This document shows, in pieces, positions 12,364-23,124 of a stretch of DNA of 64,000 nt; the first letter of the stretch is position 1, and the number at the start of each line of letters is the position of its first letter. Both the position numbers and the translations under genes were made by a program. Source of the stretch: Lepidodermella squamata (Eukaryota; Gastrotricha); the NCBI GenBank assembly GCA_047495785.1, contig JBLDXI010000019.1, positions 1,798,001 to 1,862,000 on the forward strand, in the 5' to 3' direction. Below the pieces are notes generated by a model, which was not told the origin of the DNA, did no database searches, and saw only the letters and a list, made by a program, of their open reading frames with translations.

Positions 12364-14760
12364 ATGCTCCGGCTACTTGGAATCATCTCTTTATGTTTGA
12401 TATCAGCCAGCGCCACTGTTAAGTCGGCAAATGGCACTAAAACTCTAAATATTCTGGCAATGTACATTGCAAGCAACAAGCCGACCGACACTGCATGCTA
12501 CAAGGCTCAGCAGTTACTAGTGGACGAAGTGAATCAACGATCCGACATATTGCCGAAGTATCGCATCAGCATTATCGCGGCGGATGAAGATCTTGAAATG
12601 CGACGTCCAGATATTTGGAAGCGTTACCTGTTCGGCGACATTGGAGGTGACAATATTCTAGCACCTATTGTAATGCTACCGACATCCTCAGGCCGATGTC
12701 AGTACCTTTCAGCGGTGCTTCACCACGTGAACCTTGTCGGAATCTCTCCGAGTTGTTCAACACCAGCGGTAACAGCCAACCGAGGGATTTACCCGAATTT
12801 GTACCGGGTTCGTCTACCCGGCGATCTTGTCAACTATTCAAGGCTGAAGTTCATCGAAGACACCGGAAAATGGAGGAAAATGGCAATTCTAACTCGAGCT
12901 GATACGCCACGTGATTACGGCTCTTCAATTGATTTCTACAACGAAGCAACAAAGCGTGGAATTCAGATCGTGTTTTTCGAAGCTATTGACCCTTCACTGT
13001 CTGACGAAGTCATTGCTGGCCTGAAGCGATCAGACGCTAGGGTTATTCTCATCGACACGACTTCATTTCTACCACTTTTGTTCTGTAAAATGGCTAAACA
13101 TGGCTTCACGACTGACGGGAAATACGCCTACCTTCTCCAATACGAAGCATATGAAAGCCCAATGGTAACACGACCATATTTCTCCAAAGAATGTCCGGCT
13201 TCACTGTACATGGATTTTTACTCGTCCAGCTTCTACATTGGTCAACTGACGGATGTTCAGCAATACAACGGCATAACTTCAGCTGGCTATGACCTTGTCG
13301 AGTTCGAGAGAAGATACGATGTTGCGACACAGTTTTCGAGGCCTGAGGACTACCATCGGAGGCACCAATGCTTCGACACAATGCTTCAAATGATTCTCAC
13401 TCTGAACGAGGCTGAAATCGCTCTGAATAAAAGAAATCTCACCCTTGCAGAATATAAAACGCTGCCAGAAACAGTTATGGTTCAAGTTAACAAATCAGCC
13501 TCTGAGCTTGTTTACTCAAACTTGAGGTATGGCAAAGTCCGATATTCCAATCGTTTAGAGCTTGATAATTTGCCTCAGCTGATTCGAACATTCGATAGGA
13601 TGAAAAATGACACTGTAAACATTTTTGGATTAATCTGCTTGGATAACAAATCTATCTTCGAGGTGGATAGCTATGAAATCAAGTATATATCGCCGTACAA
13701 ATGGAAAACTCGTGATGGCTTACCAACAAAGGATTCGGCAAAGCTACTCCGAATTTTGAACCAGACTGCAATCGTGAATCACTCTGTATGTTTTGGAATA
13801 GCTATCATTTTGGCAGTTATTCAGGTTGGGATTATCCTTCGAGAGATTTCGAGCAAGTCCTCTTCGACACCTCGGCTTTCGATTGGGGATTTGCCACCTT
13901 TGGATAGAAATCGAGCTTTTTCCAACCTCGAGCCCAATCGCGATATGTTTGCAACGAATCGGGATAAGAGAAGTCAAACATTCAGCGCTCGGGTTAAAAC
14001 CGAATTGCATCTACCTAATGATCGCAAATGGGCAAAAACAGCTCCAGTATCCGCTTGTTTGTTAATCGATTTCTCAGCTGCGGAATTTTTATGGATAAGT
14101 TTTGGCTCTGGGCAGAAAGTCGCAGGAATTCTGTGTTCCTCATCAGCCGTTATTGGAACCTTCGGCGTAACTCTGCTGCACGCTACCCAGTTCTTTGTGA
14201 TAGCAATTTGTTTCTTCGGCTTCGAAGGATTGCCTTGGTTCATTCGCAAAAGATTTAAAGATCCTAAGACTCGATTCAGATCAACCGTTATATTAGCGTT
14301 CAGCATCACATGCTTCATGAGCGTACTCTTATTTCCGATCTGGTTGAACAGTGATGGTTTCAGCAAAGATATCATCTCTTCTTGGAACTATGAATCAACT
14401 GAAGATATATTTGTTTTTGCAACAGCAACTATCTGCAGCTTGCAGTTGGGCACTTCATCTTTTATTGTGATTTGCTGTTTGAATGGAATCGCACTTTTAG
14501 GGTCAGGTTTTCTCGTGTATTCAATGCGCAGTCGTCGAAAGGCAGCATGGAGCCATGATTCCTTTGCTGAGGTCATTCGGTTGGGGTTGTCAACTGTCAG
14601 CTGTATAACCTTATTCGCCGTAATTTTCCTTATCACTTTATCTGTCGAAGAGCCGGTTTTGCAGCAGATTACAATCAACTACGGGTTGGTTGTTTACTCA
14701 TTAGGTATCACTGTTTTCTACGTTATCCCTTACACTGTTTTCGTGAGACAACAAACTTGA
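12364..14760 (+). CDS. GABA-B-type class C GPCR, long-ICL1 tailless subgroup (receptor 3)
   Basis: Intronless, 798 residues. Signal peptide about 1-20, Venus flytrap about 27-420, membrane segments near 468-490, 559-581, 587-620, 640-661, 698-721, 741-761 and 769-793. ICL1 spans about 490-559, roughly 70 residues rich in Ser, Arg and Pro. The protein stops about five residues after TM7. Pocket stretch 'PSCSTPAVTANRG' as in its paralogues. The segment encoding 'LAPIVMLPTSSGRCQYLSAV' is almost identical at nucleotide level to receptors 4 and 5 (about 12660-12770 against 21030-21140 and 33560-33670). AATAAA at 14787-14792. Ligand and G protein are unknown. Confidence 0.9.
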   Translation: MLRLLGIISLCLISASATVKSANGTKTLNILAMYIASNKPTDTACYKAQQLLVDEVNQRSDILPKYRISIIAADEDLEMRRPDIWKRYLFGDIGGDNILAPIVMLPTSSGRCQYLSAVLHHVNLVGISPSCSTPAVTANRGIYPNLYRVRLPGDLVNYSRLKFIEDTGKWRKMAILTRADTPRDYGSSIDFYNEATKRGIQIVFFEAIDPSLSDEVIAGLKRSDARVILIDTTSFLPLLFCKMAKHGFTTDGKYAYLLQYEAYESPMVTRPYFSKECPASLYMDFYSSSFYIGQLTDVQQYNGITSAGYDLVEFERRYDVATQFSRPEDYHRRHQCFDTMLQMILTLNEAEIALNKRNLTLAEYKTLPETVMVQVNKSASELVYSNLRYGKVRYSNRLELDNLPQLIRTFDRMKNDTVNIFGLICLDNKSIFEVDSYEIKYISPYKWKTRDGLPTKDSAKLLRILNQTAIVNHSVCFGIAIILAVIQVGIILREISSKSSSTPRLSIGDLPPLDRNRAFSNLEPNRDMFATNRDKRSQTFSARVKTELHLPNDRKWAKTAPVSACLLIDFSAAEFLWISFGSGQKVAGILCSSSAVIGTFGVTLLHATQFFVIAICFFGFEGLPWFIRKRFKDPKTRFRSTVILAFSITCFMSVLLFPIWLNSDGFSKDIISSWNYESTEDIFVFATATICSLQLGTSSFIVICCLNGIALLGSGFLVYSMRSRRKAAWSHDSFAEVIRLGLSTVSCITLFAVIFLITLSVEEPVLQQITINYGLVVYSLGITVFYVIPYTVFVRQQT

Positions 14761-15240
14761 TCAGCGGCTCCATCACGAATTAAATGAATAAATGACACCT
14801 ACCACTTACCAGGAAAACTCTTTAATCCAATCATAGTCGAAATGGAAATGATCAAACCTTTGTGGGGCGTGACTAACTCATGACGCGGCGAAATTCGTGA
14901 GCTTTACCAGTCGTCTAGAAACGCCATTAGGCTAGCAGCTAGCAGCTAGCATTCAGCTGACTAAAAGATCGTGTTACTATATGATGTGTGTCTTAATTAT
15001 TCGCTTTCCCGTCGAATATTTTCCATAAGGTCTAGCTCAAATGTACGTGGCGCCTACGTAGCATTGCAGGATACAACACTAATCGAACAAGGCAGACAAA
15101 ATTTCACATTCAAAAGGTTGCCGCCAGGATGCAAGCTGATACACTGCATGAGAAACTTCTTGCTAAAAGTGTGAGAGAAGTTAAGGGATAGAAGAATAAA
15201 TTATCAAGCCAGTCTTTTCCGATGGAAAGCAAAGCTTGTA
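14761..15240. other. Intergenic
   Basis: Polyadenylation signal of receptor 3 at 14787-14792 and a minor GCTAGCA triplication near 14933-14953. Ends at the 2-kb inverted-repeat element. Confidence 0.5.
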
Positions 15241-17248
15241 CAGGGTGTTTCATAAAAAACCGTACGAGATGAGCCTTATATTAGCATGCATAGATAATAT
15301 AGGAAAAGTACTGCCGTTATCGATTTTCCATGCGCCATGTTATTTTTTGCTGTGTCGCGGGGAGAAAAAAAGCGGCAGGAATGCGGCATTTCTACGGTGA
15401 AAACGTGGCATTTTACGGTGTGTTCACGGTGAATTCACGGTTAACCTGCGGTCAATTTCTGTGAAATTTAACCTAAATTATCCTCGATGATAAAGACTAA
15501 CATTGCCGTCAAAACTATTGCCGTGCATTCTTCCATTTAGCTTTGGAGTGGGTTTAAGTGTGCGATTTCCTATATTTTTAGCAGTTTTAAGGTAAACTGC
15601 GAGTAGATCAACGGTGAAACGACGGTGCAAAGTTTTGAAAATTTGAGCAAATGTTCCTATAGGAAATTGAACAAGTTTCACCGTAGAAAAATAACGTTAT
15701 CTGCAGTTCCCTCGTGGCGTTTAACCTCGGAGTGTGTGGTTTCTTAGGTTTTCAGGACTTTTCAGGCAAACTGAAAGTGGATCAACGGCAAAACGACAGT
15801 GAAATATTCGACTAGGGAAGAAATAAGGGTAACTGCCGAATATTGATTGTCTCTCATCAGCCGGTTGTGAGAAAATCTTCAGTGGTTTGATGTCATCCAG
15901 ACCAACCTTATTGTTGACACTTGGTTGCACAGGAAGATGGGCAAGCAACTTTCGTACATGCTGGTCGTATGTTTTCAACGGCTCAACGACACTTAGACCG
16001 GTTAAAAATGGATTAACAACACGGAAAATGTAGTTGTTGTCAATGAAAGCATAGCAACGGTCAAATGCGAACTCGACGTAGCCACATAGTGGCAGCCCAT
16101 TCTTTTGCCCCATGATTGTCATTTCTGTCAGACCCAAGGCATCCAAGACAGGTGGGTGAAGCTTAATCATTTTCTTCGGCATTAGATGAGCCGCATGAAC
16201 ATAGCATGTTATACATGAATGGCGGCTTGTCCGTCAAAAAGAATGGATTGGATTGGAACAACTTCAATTTTCTGTGATGGAAAAGCTCTTAGCGCTGTTT
16301 GGTGATGGGTGATGGGGCCCTATCCCAAGTCCGATTTCGGCCAGTTCGCTTTTTAGCCGGCCTGTGTGCGGTTGGATAACGGCGCTTTGCCACTCCGCGC
16401 TCGGGTTTCCCTAGAACATGCCTGTATGCGACACTGTAAATTCAACGAATTTTACCAAATCTCGGCTCGCACACGTGCCAGCCGAGGTGTCGGCTCGAGT
16501 GCGGCGGAAAACGTTGGGTTCTCGCTTCGCGCCGTACTTGGGCTGTCCTAGTGTGGAACCCCCGAATCTGGCCATAGTGTGGAACTGATCATCGCTCTTT
16601 TCGCTCGAGTATCATGCCGATGCCCGAGCTCGGCGGAGCTAGAAGTGCACATAAATACACTTTTACCTACCTATTGTTCACTCCGCCGCACTCGGGTTGA
16701 CATCTGCCCTTGCCTGTATCCCCTCTGTCCACTATTGCGGTATTTGTTTGAATTCATTCCATTAAGCGCAATCCGAGATCCAGGCAGACCCGCTTCCCAG
16801 TCGGGCTCGATACCGGAGCGCGAACGGCCAGGACTTCGTCGCGCTGCGTTTGAAAGGGGCTATCCGTTCAATAAAAATGGCGGTTTATTTGCTGATTTTG
16901 ATGCAAAAATAGAATTTTTGGTAATAGAGAAGCCGCAAACAACTTGTCACTAACGAATTTTCGTATAAACTTTAGGTGAAAATGTAGATCGTAATAAAAT
17001 ATGCGAATTTACCGGAAGAATTTTGTTTTCACCGTGTAAAACTCATACTGTAACTGAAAATGTGCCTGAAACACCGCGAATTTTGTTGCTGCTACTGCAT
17101 GGCTTTCTCTCGGAGAAATGCGTATAATTTGCGGTGACCGTGCGGTTTTGGTGGATTTTTGTAGAAAAAAATGCGCTCGCGAAAAAAATCGATAACGCGC
17201 AGCAGCAGTACATTTTTATAGGAGTTCGGTTTTTTATGAAACACCCTG
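15241..17248. mobile_element. 2.0-kb DNA transposon-like element with perfect 22-bp TIRs
   Basis: The first 22 bases (15241-15262, starting CAGGGTGTTTCATAAAA) recur exactly as the reverse complement at 17227-17248. Both outer sides are flanked by TA (15239-15240 and 17249-17250), the duplication expected for Tc1/mariner-like elements. Subterminal parts also resemble each other in inverted orientation (GTTATCGATTTT motif near 15316 and its counterpart near 17190). Inside, a roughly 50-bp motif is repeated in diverged form near 15590-15640 and 15760-15810, and a GC-richer block lies at 16300-16850. No transposase with a DDE/D signature was recognised, so the copy is non-autonomous or degenerate. 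Confidence 0.75.
15721..16182 (-). CDS. Unrecognised ORF inside the 2-kb element
   Basis: Minus-strand ORF of 153 codons with an ATG at 16182. The first roughly 115 residues have an ordinary protein-like composition ('YVEFAFDRCYAFIDNN' and similar); the rest runs into the diverged internal repeat near 15760-15810 and is unlikely to be coding. It does not look like a known transposase. It may be a captured host exon, a decayed transposon gene, or chance. Confidence 0.2.
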   Translation of the reverse strand: MPKKMIKLHPPVLDALGLTEMTIMGQKNGLPLCGYVEFAFDRCYAFIDNNYIFRVVNPFLTGLSVVEPLKTYDQHVRKLLAHLPVQPSVNNKVGLDDIKPLKIFSQPADERQSIFGSYPYFFPSRIFHCRFAVDPLSVCLKSPENLRNHTLRG

Positions 17249-18475
17249 TAGAGCCTTGTCTCTACATCTCTTGCCTGCCCCAGATCCACAAGGCGATCGG
17301 CCTGTAGACTAGACAGTCACACGTGCCGTGGACAGTTGGGTCAATATGTCTCAATATTTAATTCTTCACTCAAAGAAAGTTGAACAACTACAATGGAGTG
17401 AACAGTATTTCACCTATTTTAAGGCTTTGCTCCTCTTTTTGTCCGATCTTGTTCGGTTTGTGAAAAGGCTGTGATTAAATTAGTGGCATGACTTGCCCTG
17501 GTTAATGCGACTTGGGAGCCCTCATTCCTCCGCCCACTGATAAGGTCTCAGCTACGCAGTTGAAATGTATTGTGCGCGCAAAAGATAGTGAAACACTCTC
17601 TGTTTTTTATTGCCTTGATGATTGGGTTAAAAGGCACCACTTTCCCCGGTTATTGCGGGCAACTAACGCTCAGCCCGCACTGATAAGCTACACAGGTCAC
17701 AGGTGTAAACGAGAAAGCTATTGCCACTAGTTTACAATCAGAACAGTTTTGGGAGCAGTCACGAGTTTCGCTTTCACCACTTGCGCAAAATATTTCTCAC
17801 ACTTTTGAAGCTATGAAAAATGTGCGGATGCATTTATTATAAGCAGCAAGTTAATACAATAAAGCTCGAAATTTGGAACTACCGTCATGAAATCAAAACA
17901 TCCCGAAGTTGAACATGGATTGAAAGCTGTACTTATTTCTCTGTAAAAACGAGTTGTTAAAATTCGTCGAATCGTGTTTTGAACTTCCATAAGAACTTCG
18001 TTGTTTATCTCTGGCGATGCGCTCGATTTCTTGGTTAACTTCCACAACTCTTATTGACGGGATACCTCGGTTAAATTTTAGCTTACAAACCGCAGAGCAA
18101 AATTTGCTCTTCTACAGCAACAAGTTTACTAGTTGCCTTTCCGGTACAAACCATATCGGCTACTGTGCTTGCCGTTGTTGCTTCTGTCATTGAGACCTTG
18201 GACGCTACGTTCAGCCAGGGCAACGCCTTTTAACCATTGTTTACGCTAGTATTTGATGAGAAAGCGAAAGTTCATGCCTTGAATCCTGGCGCATGCTCAT
18301 AGAACTTGCCCCTCCGTGTGTGGCTCTCGATTCACCCATTCGTCTGAACTCATCTGATCCTTTCTGTTCCACATCTCGAGCTCTTTAGTAATGATTCCTC
18401 ATTCCATATACATTCCACGTACCACGTACCGGTTCATTCTATCTAGGTCTTAGACTTATTTCTGGCTTCACTTGA
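17249..18475. other. Intergenic, no gene recognised
   Basis: About 1.2 kb between the element and the second cysteine-rich peptide gene. Short ORFs on both strands show no recognisable domain or paralogue. The last 100 bases should hold the peptide promoter; no convincing TATA box was seen. Confidence 0.45.
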
Positions 18476-18722
18476 ATGGCTTTCAACAAGTGGATTCTTA
18501 TGGCATTTGCTGCCTGTTTTGTCATTCTGATGGCTGCTGCTACGACGGACGCTAATACCAGCACCACGCCTTGTATCGATATACCAGGATTTGTTTGCTG
18601 GTACGAAGAGGACTGTTGCTCTGGCCGGTAATTTTTACGCATTCCAAATTGCGGAAAGCATCCTGTAATTTTTCAGCTGTTGCATTGATCATAGTTGGCT
18701 ACTGCGTAACCACTGCTGCTGA
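18476..18722 (+). CDS. Small secreted 8-cysteine peptide precursor (family member 2)
   Basis: Two exons, 18476-18627 and 18677-18722, with a 49-nt GT-AG intron ending TTTTCAG; 65 residues. Signal peptide about 1-26, with 'NKWILMAFAACFVILMA' closely matching member 1. Cysteines at 33, 41, 47 and 48, a conserved CCSG before the donor, then two CC pairs in exon 2 with the last pair immediately before TGA. Spacing is C-x7-C-x5-CC-x3-CC-x10-CC. The mature part is otherwise diverged from member 1, the usual pattern of a conserved leader with fast-evolving loops. Function unknown: defence, venom-like and signalling roles are all possible. Confidence 0.7.
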
Positions 18723-19165
18723 TTCAGATAACATTCGGGATCAGATAACATAGGACAATTTTATTGGATATTGGATGGCTTGCAAATAATCAAATAAGAC
18801 CTGCAAAATAAGTTTTCTTCACCTCTGCGTATCGAATGTTGCAAATGTCATTACGCGTCGGCATTGATCCAGCACAAAACCCCATGTCGGATGGCTTGAC
18901 ATTCCCAGGGGATGTTGTAGGTTTTTCACAGCTCATTGCACGCATCCAATAATCACACGCTAGCAACGAAAACGAGGACCATGCACCCTTTTCTCACGCT
19001 TAAAATCAAACCGATGACCGATCACTAACTTTATTCACAATAGTCGTACAATAAGACATTATTAAACCAATCATTAGAAGTGAGGTAAATTATTCAATGC
19101 AGTCAACTCATGACAATTCACAATATATGAATTTGTTATTATAAGTCTCTTTGTTCTTGACATTT
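18723..19165. other. Intergenic between convergent genes
   Basis: 3' flanks of the peptide gene (plus) and of annexin (minus). No domain-bearing ORF or repeat seen. Confidence 0.45.
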
Positions 19166-20212
19166 TTATTCGGCCAATAAGGCTAGGAGAGATCTCTTGT
19201 AGTCTCCAGATGTTTCATCGCTAACAACATCAGCTAAGGCGCGTTTGTAAAGACGTTCATATTCTCGTTTGATGGCCACAAGATCAAAATCAGCGCGGGC
19301 TACAACAATGCGAAGTAGGCCCTCATCGCGAGTCTCCTTATTAGCAAGGGCAGCATTCAGCCGTTCGGCAAAGAAAACCGGTCGGCTATTGATACAATCG
19401 ATGATAGTTCCTAAGGCGTTGCCGGAATCTCCGCCGAAATCTTCACGCACAGCCGTGGCGAGATCGCGGCTACAGAGTGATCGGTATGCGGCAAAGGTAG
19501 CTCGTAGTTGCGCATAGGACCTTGAAGTTAGCATTGTCGCGAAAACGTCTTCGTCCTCAGCGGTATGTGGGATGCGAACTGAGGCGTGGAGAAGCTTCGC
19601 ATCAGCCTCGGCCTGGGCAGCCATAACCGGGGTCTCCTCAGGAGGTCGGTCACAGATGAATAGGGATCCAAGAAGGAATCTCAAATGATTTCGGTTATCA
19701 TGAATAAGCGGCTCTCGGATAGGATAGCCATACACTACAAAATCCAACGATACGTTTCATCTTTCGTTCGAGAAAGAATAAAAATACTTACATCGCTGAA
19801 ACTGATCCTCAACTGCCTGCAGCTCGGCGCGTGTTTTCGTGCAAATTATCTCGACAAAGCTGTCGTCCTCGGAATTCGGGTTGTTGATCAAAGCGAAGAG
19901 ATCTATAGCAGCTAGCTCGTCCGGAGTTTTCAACAGCCGCTCGAGAACACGATGGAAATTTCCGGAAACCTCGCTAGCGACCTCTTTTTCCAGGGTCCAT
20001 CCGTGCATGGTCAGGTACATCGCTTCGATTTCGGCTCGTTGTTGCCACGTCCGGCGGCAAAGTACAGCGATAAGAGCAGCTTCATTTGTGCCTAGTCCTT
20101 TCATCGCCTTTCGAAGGGCCTCGCAATCCCGTTTACAGTCATAGCTTGGGTCTAGCTTGATGCTGGGAGCATAGACCTCATCGAAAGCCATCGTGCCATC
20201 GTGCAATGCCAT
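19166..20212 (-). CDS. Annexin
   Basis: Two exons, 20212-19792 and 19734-19166, joined across a 57-nt GT-AG intron; 329 residues, normal for a four-repeat annexin core with a short N terminus. Annexins bind acidic phospholipid membranes in a calcium-dependent way. Repeat 1 (about 21-95) has the type-II calcium loop 'MKGLGT' (GLGT at 39-42). Repeat 2 (about 104-170) crosses the intron. Repeats 3 and 4 lack a recognisable GxGT (repeat 4 has 'ANKETRDEGLLRIVV'), so calcium binding is probably weak or confined to repeat 1. An AATAAA overlaps the stop codon at about 19163-19168 on the minus strand. Confidence 0.93.
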
Positions 20213-20706
20213 TTGACTTTGGGACTTTGTAATTTCGAAAAATTAGGCGAAACGATAGCTGTAGAAACTATTGTTCCTTGTCGGCGAGAGTCGCATCAAT
20301 TATCCTTTTTGCGATTTTTAATTAGTCTGCATCTGTACATAATGAGACCTAATCCTGGATCTTACATAGTGAAACCAATTAGCCTAATTGGTGCACTGAG
20401 ATGTATGCACTGATCATAATAAGGCGCCTTGCTACTGTGAACTGGCGAGAATTTTTTGTTTGAGAATGAAGCACTCGATGCAAGGTAACAATTCACGCGA
20501 AATGTGGCTCTCTTGATGAGTATTAACCTCGGAGACCTTTTTCTCAAATATCTGAGTATGAAACGTGATTCTTTAATTGCTGTTTGCAACTGGGCAAGCA
20601 GCGTCCGGTTGAACTGCGTAGTGAAACAAATAGTTGTACAACATGGATCAAAATATGCTTTGAAATATTCGTCCTATATCAGTAGCAAGCCTTAACCAGC
20701 TTATAA
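20213..20706. other. Divergent intergenic region
   Basis: Separates divergently transcribed annexin and receptor 4, so it should carry both promoters. No recognisable element or repeat. Confidence 0.45.
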
Positions 20707-23124
20707 ATGACTCGAAAATTTAACCGCTCTCTGGTTTTGAGATATTCAGTATTTTCGGCTGTTTTATTTTGCTCATTTCATGCTGCCGAAAAGCCTAGAA
20801 CTTTGCACATTCTCGCCATGTACATAACATCAGGGACTGCGAAGGATACAGCGTGTTACATGGCTCAGCAGATGTTAGCTGATGATATGAATCTACGCAA
20901 TGACATCTTGCCCGATTATCAAATCAAAATAATTGCGACGGATGAAGACGTAGAAACACGACGACCAGATACATGGAAGAGGTATTTATTTGGCGATGTC
21001 GAAGAGGTTAGCGGCGAAATTCTGGCACCTATTGTAATGCTACCAACATCCTCAGGCCGATGTCAGTACCTTTCAGCGGTGCTTCACCACGTGAACCTTG
21101 TCGGAATCTCGCCGAGTTGTTCAACGCCTGCGGTGACAGCAAACCGACGCATGTACCCAAATTTGTACCGAGTTCGTCTCCCTGGAGATCTTGTAAATTA
21201 TTCGAGACTGAAGTTCATCGAAGAAATCGGGAAATGGAAGAAAATAGCTATTTTGACAAGAGCAGATACGCCGCGTGATTATGGCTCTTCAATGGAGTTT
21301 TTCAACGAAGCAACAAAACGGGGTATTCAAATCGTGTTTTTCGAGGCCATTGACCCGTCCTTATCCGATGAAGTCATTGCTGGCTTGAAACGATCAGACG
21401 CCAGGGTTATTCTCATCGACACGACTTCATTCCTACCACTTTTGTTCTGTAAAATGGCTAAACATGGCTTCACGACTGATGGTAAATACGTCTACCTTCT
21501 GCAGTACGAAGTATACGAAAGCCCCATGGCAACAAGGCCGTATTTCTCAAGTGAATGCCCGGCATCGCTCTACATGGATTTTTACTCTTCTAGCTTTTAT
21601 ATTGGTCAATTGGCGGATGTTCAGCAGTACAATGGCCTGACCTCCGCTGGCTACGACTTGATTGAGTTTGAGAAAAGATTCGATGTCACCTTCAATTTTT
21701 CGAGGCCCGAAGACTATCCCAGGAGGCACCAATGCTTCGATGCCATGTTACAAGCAGTATTAACGCTAGACAAAGCTGAGTCATTGCTAAGTAAAATGAA
21801 TCTATCCATTTCTGACTACGCGTTGATGCCAAAGGAGATAATGTCAGCAGTCAATAAATCAGTTGGCGGGCTTTCCTATTCAAATTTACGTTACGGCCAC
21901 GTTCGCTATTCAAAGCGCCTGGAGCTCGACAATTTGCCGCAGTATGTTCGAACTTTCAACCGTTCATCTAACGAAGTCATTAACATCTTCAATTTAACTT
22001 GTCGCGAGAGTCAATCCATTTTCAAAGTTGCCAGCTACCAAATCAGTCAAATTCTTCCTTACTCGTGGAAAACAAGGGATGGTCAACCGACGAGAGATGA
22101 ATCGAAAATGTCAACCTTTCGAAGTAAATCTGCATTAGCACATCATTCCGTGTGCTTTGTTCTTTCAATTTTACTGATGATACTGCAAATCGCAACAATC
22201 GGCCGTGAAATCAATGCTAATGTGTCTTACAGACGCGTTAGTATCGCACGGATTGATATCATTGGCCTAACACCGACCCCATCGCGATTAACTGCATTCA
22301 TTTCGAGGGTTACGATAAGCGCCCCGAGATTCAGCGGAGTCTCTATTAGAGCCTATCTGCCCCAAGATCGCGCTTGGGCAGTGATTGCTCCGATTTCAGC
22401 GTGTATATCGCTCAATTTAGCCACATTTGAATTCATCTGGCTTGCTATTGGGACATTGCCAAGTTCCCATAACTTCGCATGCACGTCTTCGGCTGTATTC
22501 GCTGCTTTTGGCGTTACTTTTCTTCATCTTTCGCAACTTTCCTGTCTAATTTTGTGCTTTCTCGTGATTAATAGTGAGAAACCTGAGCACCAAAACGCTG
22601 GGTTCCGCTCTGCAGTTATGCTCGCCTTTACCGTTGCAGTTTTAGTGACAGCTCTACTCTGTCCCTTGTGGTTAGTTGGCCGGAACTCGGCTAAAGATGT
22701 AGTGGCTTCTTTCTATTATGACGAAATGAATGATGAGTATTTAAAAACAATCACTGGGGTTTGTTTCTTGAGACTAGAGCACCCTGTTTTCCACGCGATT
22801 TGTGCGTTCAGCACAGCATGCCTCATCTGTTCGAATTTCCTGGTTTATTCACTACGTCATCGCCGGCGAATTGCTTGGGATCAGCTGTCGTTCTTCGAAA
22901 TCAGCCGGCTGCGACTGTCTACAGTCAGCTGTATCTCCCTATTCGTTGTTGCCTGGCTTACAGTTATTGCTGTTCAAGAGCCAGTGGCTCAGCAAATCGC
23001 TATGAACTATGGGCTGCTTTTTTACAGTGTGCCGATAACCGTTTTATATGCCATTCCTGCTAGGTGCTGTATACGGAAGCAACCAAGTCTACGCTTGAGT
23101 GACCTTTCATTTCGGGGAAAATAA
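20707..23124 (+). CDS. GABA-B-type class C GPCR, long-ICL1 subgroup (receptor 4)
   Basis: Intronless, 805 residues; signal peptide about 1-27, Venus flytrap about 32-425, TM1 near 478-498 and TM2 from about 556, so ICL1 is about 57 residues with the motif 'APRFSGVSIRAYLPQDRAW'. The other membrane segments follow to about 785, with a tail of only about 20 residues (RKQPSLRLSDLSFRGK). It is the sister of receptor 5 (33243-35684): they share the loop motif, 'IAWDQLSFFEISRLRLSTVSC' in ICL3/TM6, and long stretches of near-identical nucleotides in the flytrap domain. AATAAA at 23273-23278. Confidence 0.9.
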   Translation: MTRKFNRSLVLRYSVFSAVLFCSFHAAEKPRTLHILAMYITSGTAKDTACYMAQQMLADDMNLRNDILPDYQIKIIATDEDVETRRPDTWKRYLFGDVEEVSGEILAPIVMLPTSSGRCQYLSAVLHHVNLVGISPSCSTPAVTANRRMYPNLYRVRLPGDLVNYSRLKFIEEIGKWKKIAILTRADTPRDYGSSMEFFNEATKRGIQIVFFEAIDPSLSDEVIAGLKRSDARVILIDTTSFLPLLFCKMAKHGFTTDGKYVYLLQYEVYESPMATRPYFSSECPASLYMDFYSSSFYIGQLADVQQYNGLTSAGYDLIEFEKRFDVTFNFSRPEDYPRRHQCFDAMLQAVLTLDKAESLLSKMNLSISDYALMPKEIMSAVNKSVGGLSYSNLRYGHVRYSKRLELDNLPQYVRTFNRSSNEVINIFNLTCRESQSIFKVASYQISQILPYSWKTRDGQPTRDESKMSTFRSKSALAHHSVCFVLSILLMILQIATIGREINANVSYRRVSIARIDIIGLTPTPSRLTAFISRVTISAPRFSGVSIRAYLPQDRAWAVIAPISACISLNLATFEFIWLAIGTLPSSHNFACTSSAVFAAFGVTFLHLSQLSCLILCFLVINSEKPEHQNAGFRSAVMLAFTVAVLVTALLCPLWLVGRNSAKDVVASFYYDEMNDEYLKTITGVCFLRLEHPVFHAICAFSTACLICSNFLVYSLRHRRRIAWDQLSFFEISRLRLSTVSCISLFVVAWLTVIAVQEPVAQQIAMNYGLLFYSVPITVLYAIPARCCIRKQPSLRLSDLSFRGK

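Noticed and set aside
17512-18047. Short ORFs on both strands after the 2-kb element
   Set aside because: No domain, no paralogue and no splice context; composition is that of random intergenic DNA.
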